Of a stretch of 64,000 nucleotides of DNA, positions 52,243 to 60,280 are shown piece after piece. Source of the stretch: an uncultured Selenomonadales bacterium (GTDB lineage: Bacteria > Bacillota > Negativicutes > Selenomonadales > Selenomonadaceae). A model generated the notes under the pieces. The model was not told the DNA's origin. It was given only the letters and a program-made list of their open reading frames with translations, and made no database searches. Both the position numbers and the translations under genes were made by a program. Positions within the stretch are counted from its first letter, which is position 1; every line of letters starts with the position of its first letter. The stretch is taken from the NCBI GenBank assembly GCA_947307055.1, contig CAMZHX010000003.1, forward strand, positions 1 through 64,000, in the 5' to 3' direction.

Positions 52243-52965
52243 ATGTCAGGACATTCCAAATGGGCGACCATTAAACGCAAGAAGGGCGCGAACGATGCGA
52301 TTCGCGGCGCAATGACTACAAAAATTTCGCGCGAAATTACAATCGCAGTCAAAATGGGCGGCGCAGACCCTACAGGCAATATGCGCCTCAAACTTGCGCT
52401 CAGCAAGGCGAAGGCTAACAACGTCACCAAAGACAACATCAACCGCGCTATTCAAAAAGGGCTCGGCTCTTCCGACACTTCCAATTATGAGGAAATCACC
52501 TACGAAGGCTACGGCCCCGCAGGCGTCGCTCTTATGCTCGAAATTTTAACCGACAATCGCAATCGCACCGCTGCTAATATCCGCCATATATTTTCCAAAC
52601 ACGGCGGCAATCTCGGCGAAAATGGCTGCGTCGCGTGGCTCTTCCATAAAAAGGCCGTCTTCACCGTCGATAAGGAAACTTTTGACGACGAAGACGCGCT
52701 CATGGAAATCGCTATGGACGCCGGCGCGGAAGACTTCGAGGCCGACGACGAATCTTTCGAGATAACCGCTGAACCCGACGACTTCAACGCTATTGAGGCC
52801 GCGCTCGCTGAAAAGGGCATTGAGACCGCCTCCGCCGAAATTACTCAAGTCCCGGACACGACCGTCGCACTCAATCCCGCTGACGCCGAGAAATTGCAAA
52901 AACTTCTCGACGCGCTCGACGAAGATGACGACGTCCAAAATGTTTACGGCAATTACGAATTATGA
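52243..52965 (+). CDS. yebC: YebC/PmpR family protein
   Basis: A 240-residue member of the YebC family (TACO1-related), proposed to be a DNA-binding regulator or a translation factor easing polyproline stalls. It starts MSGHSKWATIKRKK, with NRTAANIRHIFSKHGGNLGENG and a ProteinP.. acidic middle. The ATG follows GGAGG. Its stop overlaps the start of ruvC. Confidence 0.95.
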   Translation: MSGHSKWATIKRKKGANDAIRGAMTTKISREITIAVKMGGADPTGNMRLKLALSKAKANNVTKDNINRAIQKGLGSSDTSNYEEITYEGYGPAGVALMLEILTDNRNRTAANIRHIFSKHGGNLGENGCVAWLFHKKAVFTVDKETFDDEDALMEIAMDAGAEDFEADDESFEITAEPDDFNAIEAALAEKGIETASAEITQVPDTTVALNPADAEKLQKLLDALDEDDDVQNVYGNYEL

Positions 52966-53453
52966 TTGTGCTCGGCATTGATCCGGGTACTGCCATTTGC
53001 GGCTACGGCTTTGTCGAAAATCTCGACGGACAAATCGCCGCTAAAAATTTCGGCGTCATAACGACTGCTCCGCAAGCCCTCATGCAAGACCGATTGCTTA
53101 AAATTTATATCGAACTCGACGCTCTGATTAAAGCTCACCGGCCGCAAGTTATGGGCGTCGAGAAACTTTTTTTCGGCAAGAATTCCACGACGGCAATCAG
53201 CGTCGCTCAAGCGCGAGGAATCGTTTTGCTATGCGCCGCGCAGAATAATCTCGACATAATCGAAATCACGCCAAACGAAGTCAAGCAATCAATCACGGGC
53301 TACGGAGCCGCCGATAAGCAACAAGTCATTTACATGGTCACCAAAATTTTGAATCTCGCCGAGCCGCCTAAGCCCGATGATGCCGCTGACGCATTGGCAA
53401 TCGCGCTCGCCGCGAGTTATGAAGTTGATTCTCCGTCCTATAGTTTTAGATGA
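52962..53453 (+). CDS. ruvC: Holliday junction resolvase RuvC
   Basis: Endonuclease that resolves Holliday junctions, 163 residues. The acidic active site is D7 (GIDPGT), E67 (GVEKLFF) and D140/D143 (DDAADALAIAL). Its ATG overlaps the yebC stop. The usual neighbours ruvA and ruvB do not follow; ispA does. Confidence 0.95.
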   Translation: MIVLGIDPGTAICGYGFVENLDGQIAAKNFGVITTAPQALMQDRLLKIYIELDALIKAHRPQVMGVEKLFFGKNSTTAISVAQARGIVLLCAAQNNLDIIEITPNEVKQSITGYGAADKQQVIYMVTKILNLAEPPKPDDAADALAIALAASYEVDSPSYSFR

Positions 53454-53465
53454 GGGGTTTTTAAT

Positions 53466-54344
53466 ATGTTCAGGGAGTTATGGAAGAGGCGCGTAAAAAT
53501 TATCGAGGCGAACTTGCAAGAAGAATTGCGCCGGACAAAATCGCTCGACGAAAATTTAATGCGGGCAATGGAATACAGTTTAATGGCGGGCGGCAAGAGA
53601 TTGCGTCCATGTCTTTTAATGGCGGCGGCTGATGCTTCGGGCGGCGACGGCGAAAAATATTTGCAAGTGGCGAGCGCGCTCGAAATGATTCATACGTATT
53701 CGCTGATTCATGACGACTTGCCCGCGATGGATAACGACGACTACCGGCGCGGCAAGCTCACCAATCACAAAGTTTTCGGCGAGCCTATGGCGATTCTAGC
53801 CGGCGACGCGCTCTTGACTTTGGCGTTTGAAGTCGCGTTGAGGCAAGAAGATGTTCCGCACGAAATTTTATTTGCAGTCTTGCAGGAGATAAGCATAGCG
53901 GCGGGCGCGGCAGGCATGGTCGGCGGGCAGGTGATTGACTTGCGCTCGGAAGGCGTTCAAATCGATTTGGCGACGCTAAAGCAAATGCATATGGGCAAGA
54001 CCGGCGCACTATTCAAAGCGGCTTTGCGTTCGGGCGCGTTACTGGCTCAAGCTCCCGCCGACAAGTTGGACGCCCTCACAAACTACGCTGAAAATTTCGG
54101 GCTGGCCTTCCAAATAACTGACGACATCCTTGACGTTGAGGGCGATGCGAAAATTTTAGGCAAGGCGACCGGCTCCGACGCTAAAAAGAATAAGTCGACC
54201 TATGTCAGCTTGACTTCTCTAGCCGAAGCTAAAAAGCTCGCTCAAGCTACCGTCGACGATTCAATCAATGCGCTGAAAATTTTCGGCTCTGAAGCTGACT
54301 TTTTGCGCGAACTCGTTCAATTTCTAATCGGCAGGAAAAAATAA
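53466..54344 (+). CDS. ispA: Geranyl/farnesyl diphosphate synthase
   Basis: Short-chain trans-prenyltransferase, 292 residues. The first Asp-rich motif is DDLPAMDNDD (from D83), the second DDILDVEGD. GGKRLRP and GKATGSDAKKNKSTYV are also typical. It supplies farnesyl diphosphate for undecaprenyl and quinone synthesis. The ATG follows GAGGGG. It ends an operon with yebC and ruvC. Confidence 0.95.
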   Translation: MFRELWKRRVKIIEANLQEELRRTKSLDENLMRAMEYSLMAGGKRLRPCLLMAAADASGGDGEKYLQVASALEMIHTYSLIHDDLPAMDNDDYRRGKLTNHKVFGEPMAILAGDALLTLAFEVALRQEDVPHEILFAVLQEISIAAGAAGMVGGQVIDLRSEGVQIDLATLKQMHMGKTGALFKAALRSGALLAQAPADKLDALTNYAENFGLAFQITDDILDVEGDAKILGKATGSDAKKNKSTYVSLTSLAEAKKLAQATVDDSINALKIFGSEADFLRELVQFLIGRKK

Positions 54345-54369
54345 CCGAATCAACCCGACAATAAAATGC

Positions 54370-54398
54370 TTGCCACGAAAAATTTTTGGTGATATAAT
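54370..54398 (+). promoter_or_regulatory. Promoter of rpsF-ssb-rpsR
   Basis: TTGCCA at 54370-54375, a 17-bp spacer and perfect TATAAT at 54393-54398. Confidence 0.75.
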
Positions 54399-54426
54399 TC
54401 GCGCTTGTTAGCAATTAAAAACTCTC

Positions 54427-54452
54427 TGCTCGCCAGCGCGAGCCGAAGTCCA
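54427..54452 (+). promoter_or_regulatory. Leader hairpin ahead of rpsF, possible S6:S18 site
   Basis: GCTCGC pairs with GCGAGC around a 4-base loop, directly followed by CCGAAG and then the ribosome-binding site. The S6:S18 complex is known to repress its own mRNA through an RNA with a CCGA motif; whether this leader folds that way is not shown. Confidence 0.4.
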
Positions 54453-54469
54453 AAGGGAGGTGTATCGAG

Positions 54470-54769
54470 TTGAGAAAGTACGAAGTTATCTTCATCATTC
54501 GCTCAATGGAGGAAGAGGCTACAAACGCCGTCATCGACAAATTCGCAAAACTCATCGCGGCGCAAGGTGGCACAATCACTAAGGAAGAGCGTTGGGGAAA
54601 ACGTCGTCTCGCTTACGAGATTAAGAAAGAGGCCGAAGGCTTTTACGTCTTGTTCTACGTGACTTGCGAGCCTGCTTGCGTGGCCGAGTGCGACCGCGTC
54701 ATGAAAATCACTGACGAAATCCTCAAGCATATGATCGTTCGTTCTGACGAGAAAGAGGAACAAGAATGA
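54470..54769 (+). CDS. rpsF: 30S ribosomal protein S6
   Basis: A 99-residue small-subunit protein: MRKYEVIFIIR, KEERWGKRRLAYEIKKEAEGFYVLF and MIVRSDE. The start is TTG after GGGAGGTG, a weak initiator. Its stop overlaps the ATG of ssb. It pairs with S18 on the ribosome, encoded two genes on. Confidence 0.96.
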   Translation: MRKYEVIFIIRSMEEEATNAVIDKFAKLIAAQGGTITKEERWGKRRLAYEIKKEAEGFYVLFYVTCEPACVAECDRVMKITDEILKHMIVRSDEKEEQE

Positions 54770-55242
54770 ACAGAGTTATTTTAAGCGGCAACCTGACCCG
54801 CGACCCCGAAGTCCGCTATTCCAAAGACGGTAGACCTTATGCTCGCATGGGTATCGCCGTCAATCGCACTTACAGCAAGGAAAAAATCACCGACTTTTTT
54901 AATATGACGGCTTTTGGTAAGACTGCCGAGTTTTGCGGAAATTACCTTAAGAAAGGCTCGCGAGTTATTGTCGAAGGAAATTTGCAAACGTCGAACTACG
55001 AAAATAAAGACGGCGTCAAAGTCACTTCGGTTGATATTATGGTCGATAATGTCGAATTTGGCGACTCAAAACGTCCAGGTGACGACGATAACAACTATTC
55101 CGGCAGAAAATCTTCGGGCAACGATTATCAAAAGAATAATTATTCTAATCGTCGCGAACAAGCTCCGCCGAGAAGAAAAAATAACGATTTTGATGACGAC
55201 TTCGGCGGCGAGCCCATTGACCCCGAAGATACCCCGTTCTAA
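54766..55242 (+). CDS. ssb: Single-stranded DNA-binding protein
   Basis: A 158-residue SSB. An OB-fold (about 1-105: MNRVILSGNLTRDPEVRYSK, SRVIVEGNLQTSNYENKDG) is followed by a disordered Asn/Asp/Arg-rich tail and the acidic tip DPEDTPF, which recruits repair enzymes. It overlaps rpsF by four bases and precedes rpsR, the classical order. Confidence 0.96.
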   Translation: MNRVILSGNLTRDPEVRYSKDGRPYARMGIAVNRTYSKEKITDFFNMTAFGKTAEFCGNYLKKGSRVIVEGNLQTSNYENKDGVKVTSVDIMVDNVEFGDSKRPGDDDNNYSGRKSSGNDYQKNNYSNRREQAPPRRKNNDFDDDFGGEPIDPEDTPF

Positions 55243-55254
55243 GGAGGTTTGAAG

Positions 55255-55485
55255 ATGCGTAGAGAAAGAGGTCGACGCCCGCGCAGAAAAGTTTGTGCGT
55301 TTTGCGTCGATAAAGTTGAGAGAATAGACTACAAAGACGCGGCGAAACTCCGCCGTTTCACGACCGAGCGCGGTAAAATTCTTCCGCGCCGCATTTCGGG
55401 CAACTGCGCCAAGCATCAGCGTCAAGTGACTATCGCCATTAAACGCGCTCGCAATATCGCGCTCTTGCCGTTCACTGCTGACTAA
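55255..55485 (+). CDS. rpsR: 30S ribosomal protein S18
   Basis: A 76-residue ribosomal protein: [44 protein letters not shown]. The CxxC..C/H residues of the zinc-binding form are kept (CAFC, C in GNCAKH). The ATG at 55255 is seven bases after GGAGG; the TTG before it is rejected. Confidence 0.96.
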   Translation: MRRERGRRPRRKVCAFCVDKVERIDYKDAAKLRRFTTERGKILPRRISGNCAKHQRQVTIAIKRARNIALLPFTAD

Positions 55486-55504
55486 AATTTTTCCCAAAAT
55501 AAAA

Positions 55505-55537
55505 TCCCCTGTCAAGTTGCGGCAGGGGCATTTTTTC
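55505..55537 (+). terminator. Terminator after rpsR
   Basis: CCCCTG (55506-55511) pairs with CAGGGG (55523-55528), followed by CA and T6. Confidence 0.88.
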
Positions 55538-55543
55538 AATTAG

Positions 55544-55599
55544 GAATTCGTAATTCGTAATGCGTAATTAACAAAACCTTCTTATCATTACGCATTGCC
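55544..55599. repeat. Heptamer inverted repeat at the alpha/beta hydrolase 3' end
   Basis: Units GAATTCG, TAATTCG, TAATGCG, TAATTAA, a gap of about 14 bases, then the inverse TCATTACGCATTGCC. On the minus strand the last codons and stop of the hydrolase gene (AAT GCG TAA) are part of a unit. Confidence 0.8.
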
Positions 55600-56703
55600 T
55601 TTCAGATTGTCCTTGAAAAATTTTTCTATCTTATCGAACGGAATTTTAGCGAGGTTATCGTAAAGGTCAACGTGATTCGCGCCGGGAATAATCATCAGCT
55701 CTTTGTTCGAGCCGGTCAACTTTTTGAACGCGTCTTCGCTGAAATATCTGCTGTGCGCCTTTTCCCCGTGAATTATCAGCACGGGATTTTTTATTTCGGC
55801 ACTGTAGCAAAGAATCGGCATGTTCATAAAGGACAGCGCACTTGTCGTATTCCAACCGGCATTGGAATTGAGCGAGCGTTTATGATAGCCGCGCTTAGTT
55901 TTGTAGTAGGCGTAGTAATCTTTGACGAACTGCGGCATTTGCGAAACATCATCTGGGACGCCGCCCGCTCGCGCATAAGTTCCGGCCTTATAATCGGCGG
56001 TGCGTTGACGGCTCAAATTTTCGCGATTGGCTTGACGTTCGGCGGCAATAGTCGCGGCGTCCTTGTCGTAGTCGAAATAGCCATTGGCAGTGACGCGGCT
56101 CATGTCGTACATTGTCGTTGTGACGGTCGCCTTGATTCGGGCGTCAATCGCCGCCGCATTGAGAGCCATGCCGCCCCAACCGCAAATTCCGATTATGCCA
56201 ATTCGTTCCGCGTCGACGTTATCTTGAGTGGAAAGGAAATCGACCGCCGCGCAGAAATCTTCGGTGTTGATGTCGGGCGAGGCGACAAAGCGCGGATTGC
56301 CTCCACTTTCGCCCGTGAACGACGGGTCAAAGGCAATCGCTAAAAAACCGCGCTCCGCCATCTGTTGAGCATAAAGCCCCGAACTTTGCTCCTTGACTGC
56401 GCCGAATGGTCCCGCAACTGCAATCGCCGCGAGTTTGCCAGAATAATTTTTTGGCTCGTACAAATCGGCGGCAAGCGTTATCCCGTAGCGATTCACGAAG
56501 GTAATTTTCTTGTGATTGACCGCGTTGCTTTTCGGGAAAACTTTATCCCATTCCTTGACGAGCTGAAGTTTTTCGACTTTAATTTTACTGGTCGAAGCGT
56601 TAGTCGCGTCGGGAGAAATTGCCGCCTCTGCGCCCGCAATCGGCACGCCCATAACGCCGAGACATAGCGCGGCCGTCAAAATTTTTCGCAGAGAATTTTT
56701 CAT
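55588..56703 (-). CDS. Secreted alpha/beta hydrolase
   Basis: A 371-residue protein with a signal peptide (about 1-26, ending AGAEA) and an alpha/beta hydrolase fold (DLH-like). The nucleophile-elbow region reads IGICGWGGMALNAAAID: no serine, a cysteine instead, so nucleophile identity is unclear. LIIHGEKAHS and the late PGANHVDLYD supply the usual Asp/His positions. The last residues NA and stop come from a heptamer repeat. The ATG follows AAAGGAG. The substrate is unknown. Confidence 0.85.
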   Translation of the reverse strand: MKNSLRKILTAALCLGVMGVPIAGAEAAISPDATNASTSKIKVEKLQLVKEWDKVFPKSNAVNHKKITFVNRYGITLAADLYEPKNYSGKLAAIAVAGPFGAVKEQSSGLYAQQMAERGFLAIAFDPSFTGESGGNPRFVASPDINTEDFCAAVDFLSTQDNVDAERIGIIGICGWGGMALNAAAIDARIKATVTTTMYDMSRVTANGYFDYDKDAATIAAERQANRENLSRQRTADYKAGTYARAGGVPDDVSQMPQFVKDYYAYYKTKRGYHKRSLNSNAGWNTTSALSFMNMPILCYSAEIKNPVLIIHGEKAHSRYFSEDAFKKLTGSNKELMIIPGANHVDLYDNLAKIPFDKIEKFFKDNLKGNA

Positions 56704-56734
56704 AACTCAAACTCCTTTACTTGTCGTTGCTCCG

Positions 56735-56740
56735 ATTATA
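56735..56740 (-). promoter_or_regulatory. -10 box of the alpha/beta hydrolase gene
   Basis: TATAAT on the minus strand, 32 bases before the ATG. No good -35 box is seen. Confidence 0.4.
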
Positions 56741-56798
56741 TAATTTCTTCGCCGAAAAATAAAGTTAATGTTACTCTAAGTTCGGAAAGGTAAATTCA

Positions 56799-57326
56799 AT
56801 GCTCGACAGGAAATTTTTCGCGCCGATAATTTTGCTCGCGGTGATAATTTTGTCAGTCGGCTTGTACAAATTCATTTACGAGCCTGCGCAACGAGAAATT
56901 TTAAATATGGAGCTCGAAACGCGCCGCCTGCGCGAGGTCGAACGGGAAATTGCTGACTTGAAGGCGCGTCACGGAAATTTAGCGGCATTCGTCACCGAAA
57001 AGGAATTGCAACTCGACGAGGCGCAAAATTTTTTACCAGTGACGCTTGAGCAGGAAAAATTCATCGACGAACTTTATCGGACGGCGGAACTTCACGGTGT
57101 AAAAATTGCGTCGATTCGTTCGGGCGAAGTCGTTTCGTCGGAAGAATTTCAATCGCAAGTCGTGAGCATGAATTTGGAATCGGATTATATATCTTTGCTG
57201 AATTTTATACGCGAGGTGCTCGACGGCGACCGCTTGACGACCCTTGAAGAAATTTCGCTTGAGAGTTCGGGCGGGAAAATCATTTCCTGCGACGCGGACT
57301 TTAAAATTTTCGCGACCGCCCATTGA
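56799..57326 (+). CDS. PilO-like type IV pilus assembly protein
   Basis: A 175-residue inner-membrane protein. One N-terminal membrane helix (about 8-25) is followed by a coiled coil (about 30-72) and a small alpha/beta domain (FIDELYRTAELHGVKIASI, YISLLNFIREVLDGDRLTTLEEI). This is the layout of PilO (or GspM), which forms the alignment subcomplex with PilN. No other pilus genes are nearby. The ATG follows GGAAAGG. The family is moderately certain. Confidence 0.7.
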   Translation: MLDRKFFAPIILLAVIILSVGLYKFIYEPAQREILNMELETRRLREVEREIADLKARHGNLAAFVTEKELQLDEAQNFLPVTLEQEKFIDELYRTAELHGVKIASIRSGEVVSSEEFQSQVVSMNLESDYISLLNFIREVLDGDRLTTLEEISLESSGGKIISCDADFKIFATAH

Positions 57327-57328
57327 AC

Positions 57329-57357
57329 TTTACAAAACTTTGCTCCTTTGATAAACT
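57329..57357 (+). promoter_or_regulatory. Promoter of the small membrane protein gene
   Basis: TTTACA at 57329-57334, a 17-bp spacer and TAAACT at 57352-57357, 28 bases before the ATG. Confidence 0.5.
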
Positions 57358-57384
57358 CAAAGAAAATTCAAAGGGGAATCGTCT

Positions 57385-57723
57385 ATGGCGCGTCAAACAA
57401 AAAAAATCGCGAAGAAAATTCAGCCCAAGAAAAAGGTTGAGTCGGAAAATAAACAGCCCGATAAAAAAGTCGGCAAAGATTATCTGTTAATCATCGTGCT
57501 CGCGCTGACAATCGTCTTTTTGATTTTCGGCTGGGCAAATTTCACCGCGCTCAATCGCGGACTATACCTAGCGTTGCTGGCGTCGCTGTCAACGACCTAC
57601 GCCCGCCGCCATTACAATTTCACGGAGACGCAAGACTTATGGCTGGAACGCATAGGGCTTGCCGCCATGATTTTAGCAATAATTATGTTCGCGCTGGTCG
57701 TCTATAATCAGTACTTTGCCTAA
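57385..57723 (+). CDS. Small two-helix membrane protein, unknown
   Basis: A 112-residue protein. The lysine-rich N-terminus (about 1-30) is followed by membrane helices at about 32-50 and 90-110, with another hydrophobic stretch near 58-68. No family is recognised. The ATG follows AAAGGGGAA. A terminator follows, shared with the convergent 3D-domain gene. Confidence 0.7.
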   Translation: MARQTKKIAKKIQPKKKVESENKQPDKKVGKDYLLIIVLALTIVFLIFGWANFTALNRGLYLALLASLSTTYARRHYNFTETQDLWLERIGLAAMILAIIMFALVVYNQYFA

Positions 57724-57730
57724 AAAATCA

Positions 57731-57767
57731 AAATCTCCCGTCAAATTTCCGGCGGGAGATTTTTTTA
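57731..57767 (+). terminator. Rho-independent terminator, bidirectional
   Basis: AATCTCCCG pairs with CGGGAGATT across a 12-base loop, T7 downstream and A-rich sequence upstream. Confidence 0.88.
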
Positions 57768-57770
57768 TAT

Positions 57771-58412
57771 CTATTTCAAAACGAAAACCGTAATTGTTCG
57801 CCGCCCAAAATCCATTGCCTGGTAATAATCTTCCATGCACAAATCGATTTTGTAGCCGTAAATCGCGCCGCCGGTGTCAGCCGCTAAAGCCTCGCCGTAA
57901 CCCGGTATGTAAACTCGCGTACCGAGCGGGATTATCGCCGGGTCGACTGCTACTATGCCATAAGTCGCAGGGATTCCCGTTGCGGTTATTCCTTCGCCGC
58001 TGCCGTCGGTCGGCAAGTACGCTGTCGCCTCCATGCCGAGCATTTGCGTATACTCTACGTAGCCTTGCGGTGTCTCGACGACATTTTCGGGCGGAACTTC
58101 TTCGACCGTCGCGACTTCCTCAAAAGGTTCCTCGACCGTCTCTGACTTTTCTTCCGACAGCGAATTTTCTACGACTCTTGCGAATTCTTTTGTCAATTCG
58201 TCGTCGACGCTAATTTTTATTCTGCCGTTTTCGCCAATCGCTATTGATGTTGGTTCTGCGCTCGTCTCCTCGGCTGCGACCGGTTCAGGTGGGATTTCTT
58301 CCTGTTGTTCCGTGAAGCCCACATTTATTGCCGTTAAGCCTGCCAAAATGAGACTGAGCACAAATTTTTTCTTAATCGTCTCAAGTGTCTTTAATATTCT
58401 GCGCTTCATCAT
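57771..58412 (-). CDS. 3D-domain (MltA-like) secreted protein
   Basis: A 213-residue protein. A basic N-terminus and signal/membrane segment (about 15-35) are followed by a long Glu/Pro-rich linker and a C-terminal 3D domain (about 130-213). The domain has GMEATAYLP, GIVAVDPAIIPLGTRVYIPGYG, AADTGGAIYGYKIDLCMEDY and AMDFGRRTITVFVL. The three conserved aspartates define the double-psi barrel found in MltA and SpoIID-associated or resuscitation-type cell-wall enzymes. The ATG at 58412 follows AAGGGCGG. The leader holds a ten-unit heptamer hairpin. Confidence 0.88.
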   Translation of the reverse strand: MMKRRILKTLETIKKKFVLSLILAGLTAINVGFTEQQEEIPPEPVAAEETSAEPTSIAIGENGRIKISVDDELTKEFARVVENSLSEEKSETVEEPFEEVATVEEVPPENVVETPQGYVEYTQMLGMEATAYLPTDGSGEGITATGIPATYGIVAVDPAIIPLGTRVYIPGYGEALAADTGGAIYGYKIDLCMEDYYQAMDFGRRTITVFVLK

Positions 58413-58430
58413 TCCGCCGCCCTTGAAAGG

Positions 58431-58506
58431 CAATTCGTAATTCGTAACGCGTAATTCGTAATTAAGTTTTTCCATTACGCATTGCGCATTGAGCATTACG
58501 CATTGC
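58431..58506 (-). repeat. Ten-unit heptamer hairpin in the 3D-domain gene leader
   Basis: Five units (CAATTCG, TAATTCG, TAACGCG, TAATTCG, TAATTAA; 58431-58465), a 7-base loop, then five inverse units (CATTACG, CATTGCG, CATTGAG, CATTACG, CATTGC). It sits between the promoter at 58579 and the ribosome-binding site and would fold into a long hairpin in the 5' leader. Confidence 0.9.
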
Positions 58507-58578
58507 TTTTTTTGCTTCGGAGCAGCTGTTCCCCCTTTCAATTTAAACCAAAAAATTTTTTTACCAAAAACGCGGGGT

Positions 58579-58607
58579 ACTATACTGCGCAAAATCGATT
58601 TTGTCAA
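58579..58607 (-). promoter_or_regulatory. Promoter of the 3D-domain gene
   Basis: On the minus strand TTGACA (58607-58602), a 17-bp spacer and TATAGT (58584-58579). The leader to the ATG is about 160 bases. Confidence 0.8.
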
Positions 58608-58647
58608 GTCTTTTAAATCATAACGACGGCAAAATCTGTTACCTCCC

Positions 58648-59559
58648 TCAAATTATGTCGTGTAAAATTTCCTTGCCGCCGTTGTTGAGCAGGCGAGCGG
58701 CTAATTTTTTGCCGAGCCCGTAAATATTTTCGAGTGGCGCGACTTCGACCTCGCGAACAAATTTTTTGCCGTCGACGGAAGAAATTATCGCCCGAACTTT
58801 AATTTGCTTGTCATCGAGCGTCGCGAAAACTCCGACGGGGATTTGACAACTGCCGCCGACCTCCGTTAAAAATTCGCGCTCGACTTCGATAGCCGCGCAA
58901 GTTTCAATATCGTTGAGGCGTTGGACGTAGGGAAGAATTTTTTTATCATCTGCGCGGGTCTCGATTGCCAAAGCTCCTTGACCTGCCGCTGGGATTATTT
59001 CCGTCAAAAGCTCTGCGATTCGCGACGAGTAGCCGAGCCGCTCAAGTCCTGCCGCCGCTAAAATTATCGCATCGAAGTCTCCCGCGTCCAATTTCTTCAG
59101 CCGCGTTTCGACGTTGCCGCGCAGATTTTTTATTTGCAAGTCGGGACGTAGGGATAAGATTTGCGCCGCCCGTCTTAGACTTGACGTTCCGACGATAGCA
59201 TTTTCAGGCAAGCTCGCGAACGTCTGGAAATTATTGCTGACAAAGGCGTCGAAGGGTTGAGCGCGTTTAGTTATCGCCGCGATTTGAAAATTTTTGGGAA
59301 GTTCGGTCGGCACGTCCTTTAGGCTGTGAACTGCCAAATCGATTGAGCCGCTCGCCAATTGCGATTCAAGCTCTTTGGTGAAAAGACCTTTGCCGCCGAT
59401 TTTGGCAAGGGGCGCGTCTAAAATTTTATCGCCGGTCGTGCTGACTTTGATAAGTTCGACTTCGAGCGCAGGGAAAAATTTTTTCAACTCCGCCGCGACG
59501 AATTCTGCTTGCCATAACGCCAATCGACTTGCCCGCGTCCCGATTCTAATTCTGCGCAA
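58648..59559 (-). CDS. hemC: Hydroxymethylbilane synthase (porphobilinogen deaminase)
   Basis: Polymerises four porphobilinogens into hydroxymethylbilane for heme, siroheme or cobalamin synthesis, 303 residues. The dipyrromethane cofactor cysteine is C238 in GGSCQIPVG. Other motifs: IRIGTRASRLALWQ, KGLFTKELE, AVHSLKDVPTELP, GTSSLRRAAQ. The start is TTG, after GAGGAATT. No other tetrapyrrole gene is nearby; it closes the htrA-rlmH operon. Confidence 0.96.
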   Translation of the reverse strand: MRRIRIGTRASRLALWQAEFVAAELKKFFPALEVELIKVSTTGDKILDAPLAKIGGKGLFTKELESQLASGSIDLAVHSLKDVPTELPKNFQIAAITKRAQPFDAFVSNNFQTFASLPENAIVGTSSLRRAAQILSLRPDLQIKNLRGNVETRLKKLDAGDFDAIILAAAGLERLGYSSRIAELLTEIIPAAGQGALAIETRADDKKILPYVQRLNDIETCAAIEVEREFLTEVGGSCQIPVGVFATLDDKQIKVRAIISSVDGKKFVREVEVAPLENIYGLGKKLAARLLNNGGKEILHDII

Positions 59560-59602
59560 AATAATTCCTCATTTCTTAATACTCACATGTACGTTTAATT
59601 TT

Positions 59603-60274
59603 TCATTTTGAGCAAATAAAACCTGCAAATGATTCGACGTGCGAAACCTCGACGCGGGAATATTTTTTTTCCAACGTTCTTTGCAAAGTTGAGAGTGTCT
59701 CGTGCGGCGGACAAAAAAATCCTTGCCGGTCGCAAAACTTCTCCGCAAAAAAATCCGTCCGAGCATTTTCGCCCTTAACGTACATGCAACCGCAAAAAAT
59801 CCCGCCGCGCCTCAAAACTCTGTAGGTTTCCTCCCAAGCAGAATTTTTATCTGGGAAAACGTGGAAGCCATTGATTGACAACACCAAGTCAAAAAAATTA
59901 TTCTCGAATGGCAAATTGCCCACGTCGCCTTGAATAAATTTTATCCCGCGCAGATTCATTTGCTCGGCTCGCGCCCTAGCCGCGTCAAGCATTTTGTCGG
60001 AGTAGTCCACGCAGAAAATTTCCGCGCCGTCAATATTTTTGTAGACCGGCAAAGACAAAACGCCCGTACCGACCGGCACTTCCAAAATTCGTCCGCTAAA
60101 ATTTTCCGGAATGCCCGCGAATGCTTGCGCTAAAAATTTTTGATGAGCCGCCTCGTTGAGCCCCCAAAAAAATTTCAAGGCAAGTCGCGCAGGTAAGTCA
60201 GCATTAGTCATCATGCGGTCGAAAAATCTCGAATAAGTGCCGACCAGTTGATAAGCTTGCAAAACCTTTTCCAT
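59603..60274 (-). CDS. Class I SAM-dependent methyltransferase
   Basis: A 223-residue UbiE-like methyltransferase. SAM-binding motif I is ILEVPVGTGVLSLPV (the usual DxGxGxG is EVPVGTG here), then CVDYSDKMLDAAR, FIQGDVGNLPF and VLRRGGIF. It starts six bases after manA with no obvious ribosome-binding site, so it relies on coupling. The substrate is unknown. Confidence 0.85.
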   Translation of the reverse strand: MEKVLQAYQLVGTYSRFFDRMMTNADLPARLALKFFWGLNEAAHQKFLAQAFAGIPENFSGRILEVPVGTGVLSLPVYKNIDGAEIFCVDYSDKMLDAARARAEQMNLRGIKFIQGDVGNLPFENNFFDLVLSINGFHVFPDKNSAWEETYRVLRRGGIFCGCMYVKGENARTDFFAEKFCDRQGFFCPPHETLSTLQRTLEKKYSRVEVSHVESFAGFICSK

Positions 60275-60280
60275 AAAGCT

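Noticed and set aside
58413-58607. Longer N-terminus for the 3D-domain protein
   Set aside because: The frame extends through the promoter (58579-58607) and the heptamer hairpin; the ribosome-binding site is just ahead of 58412.
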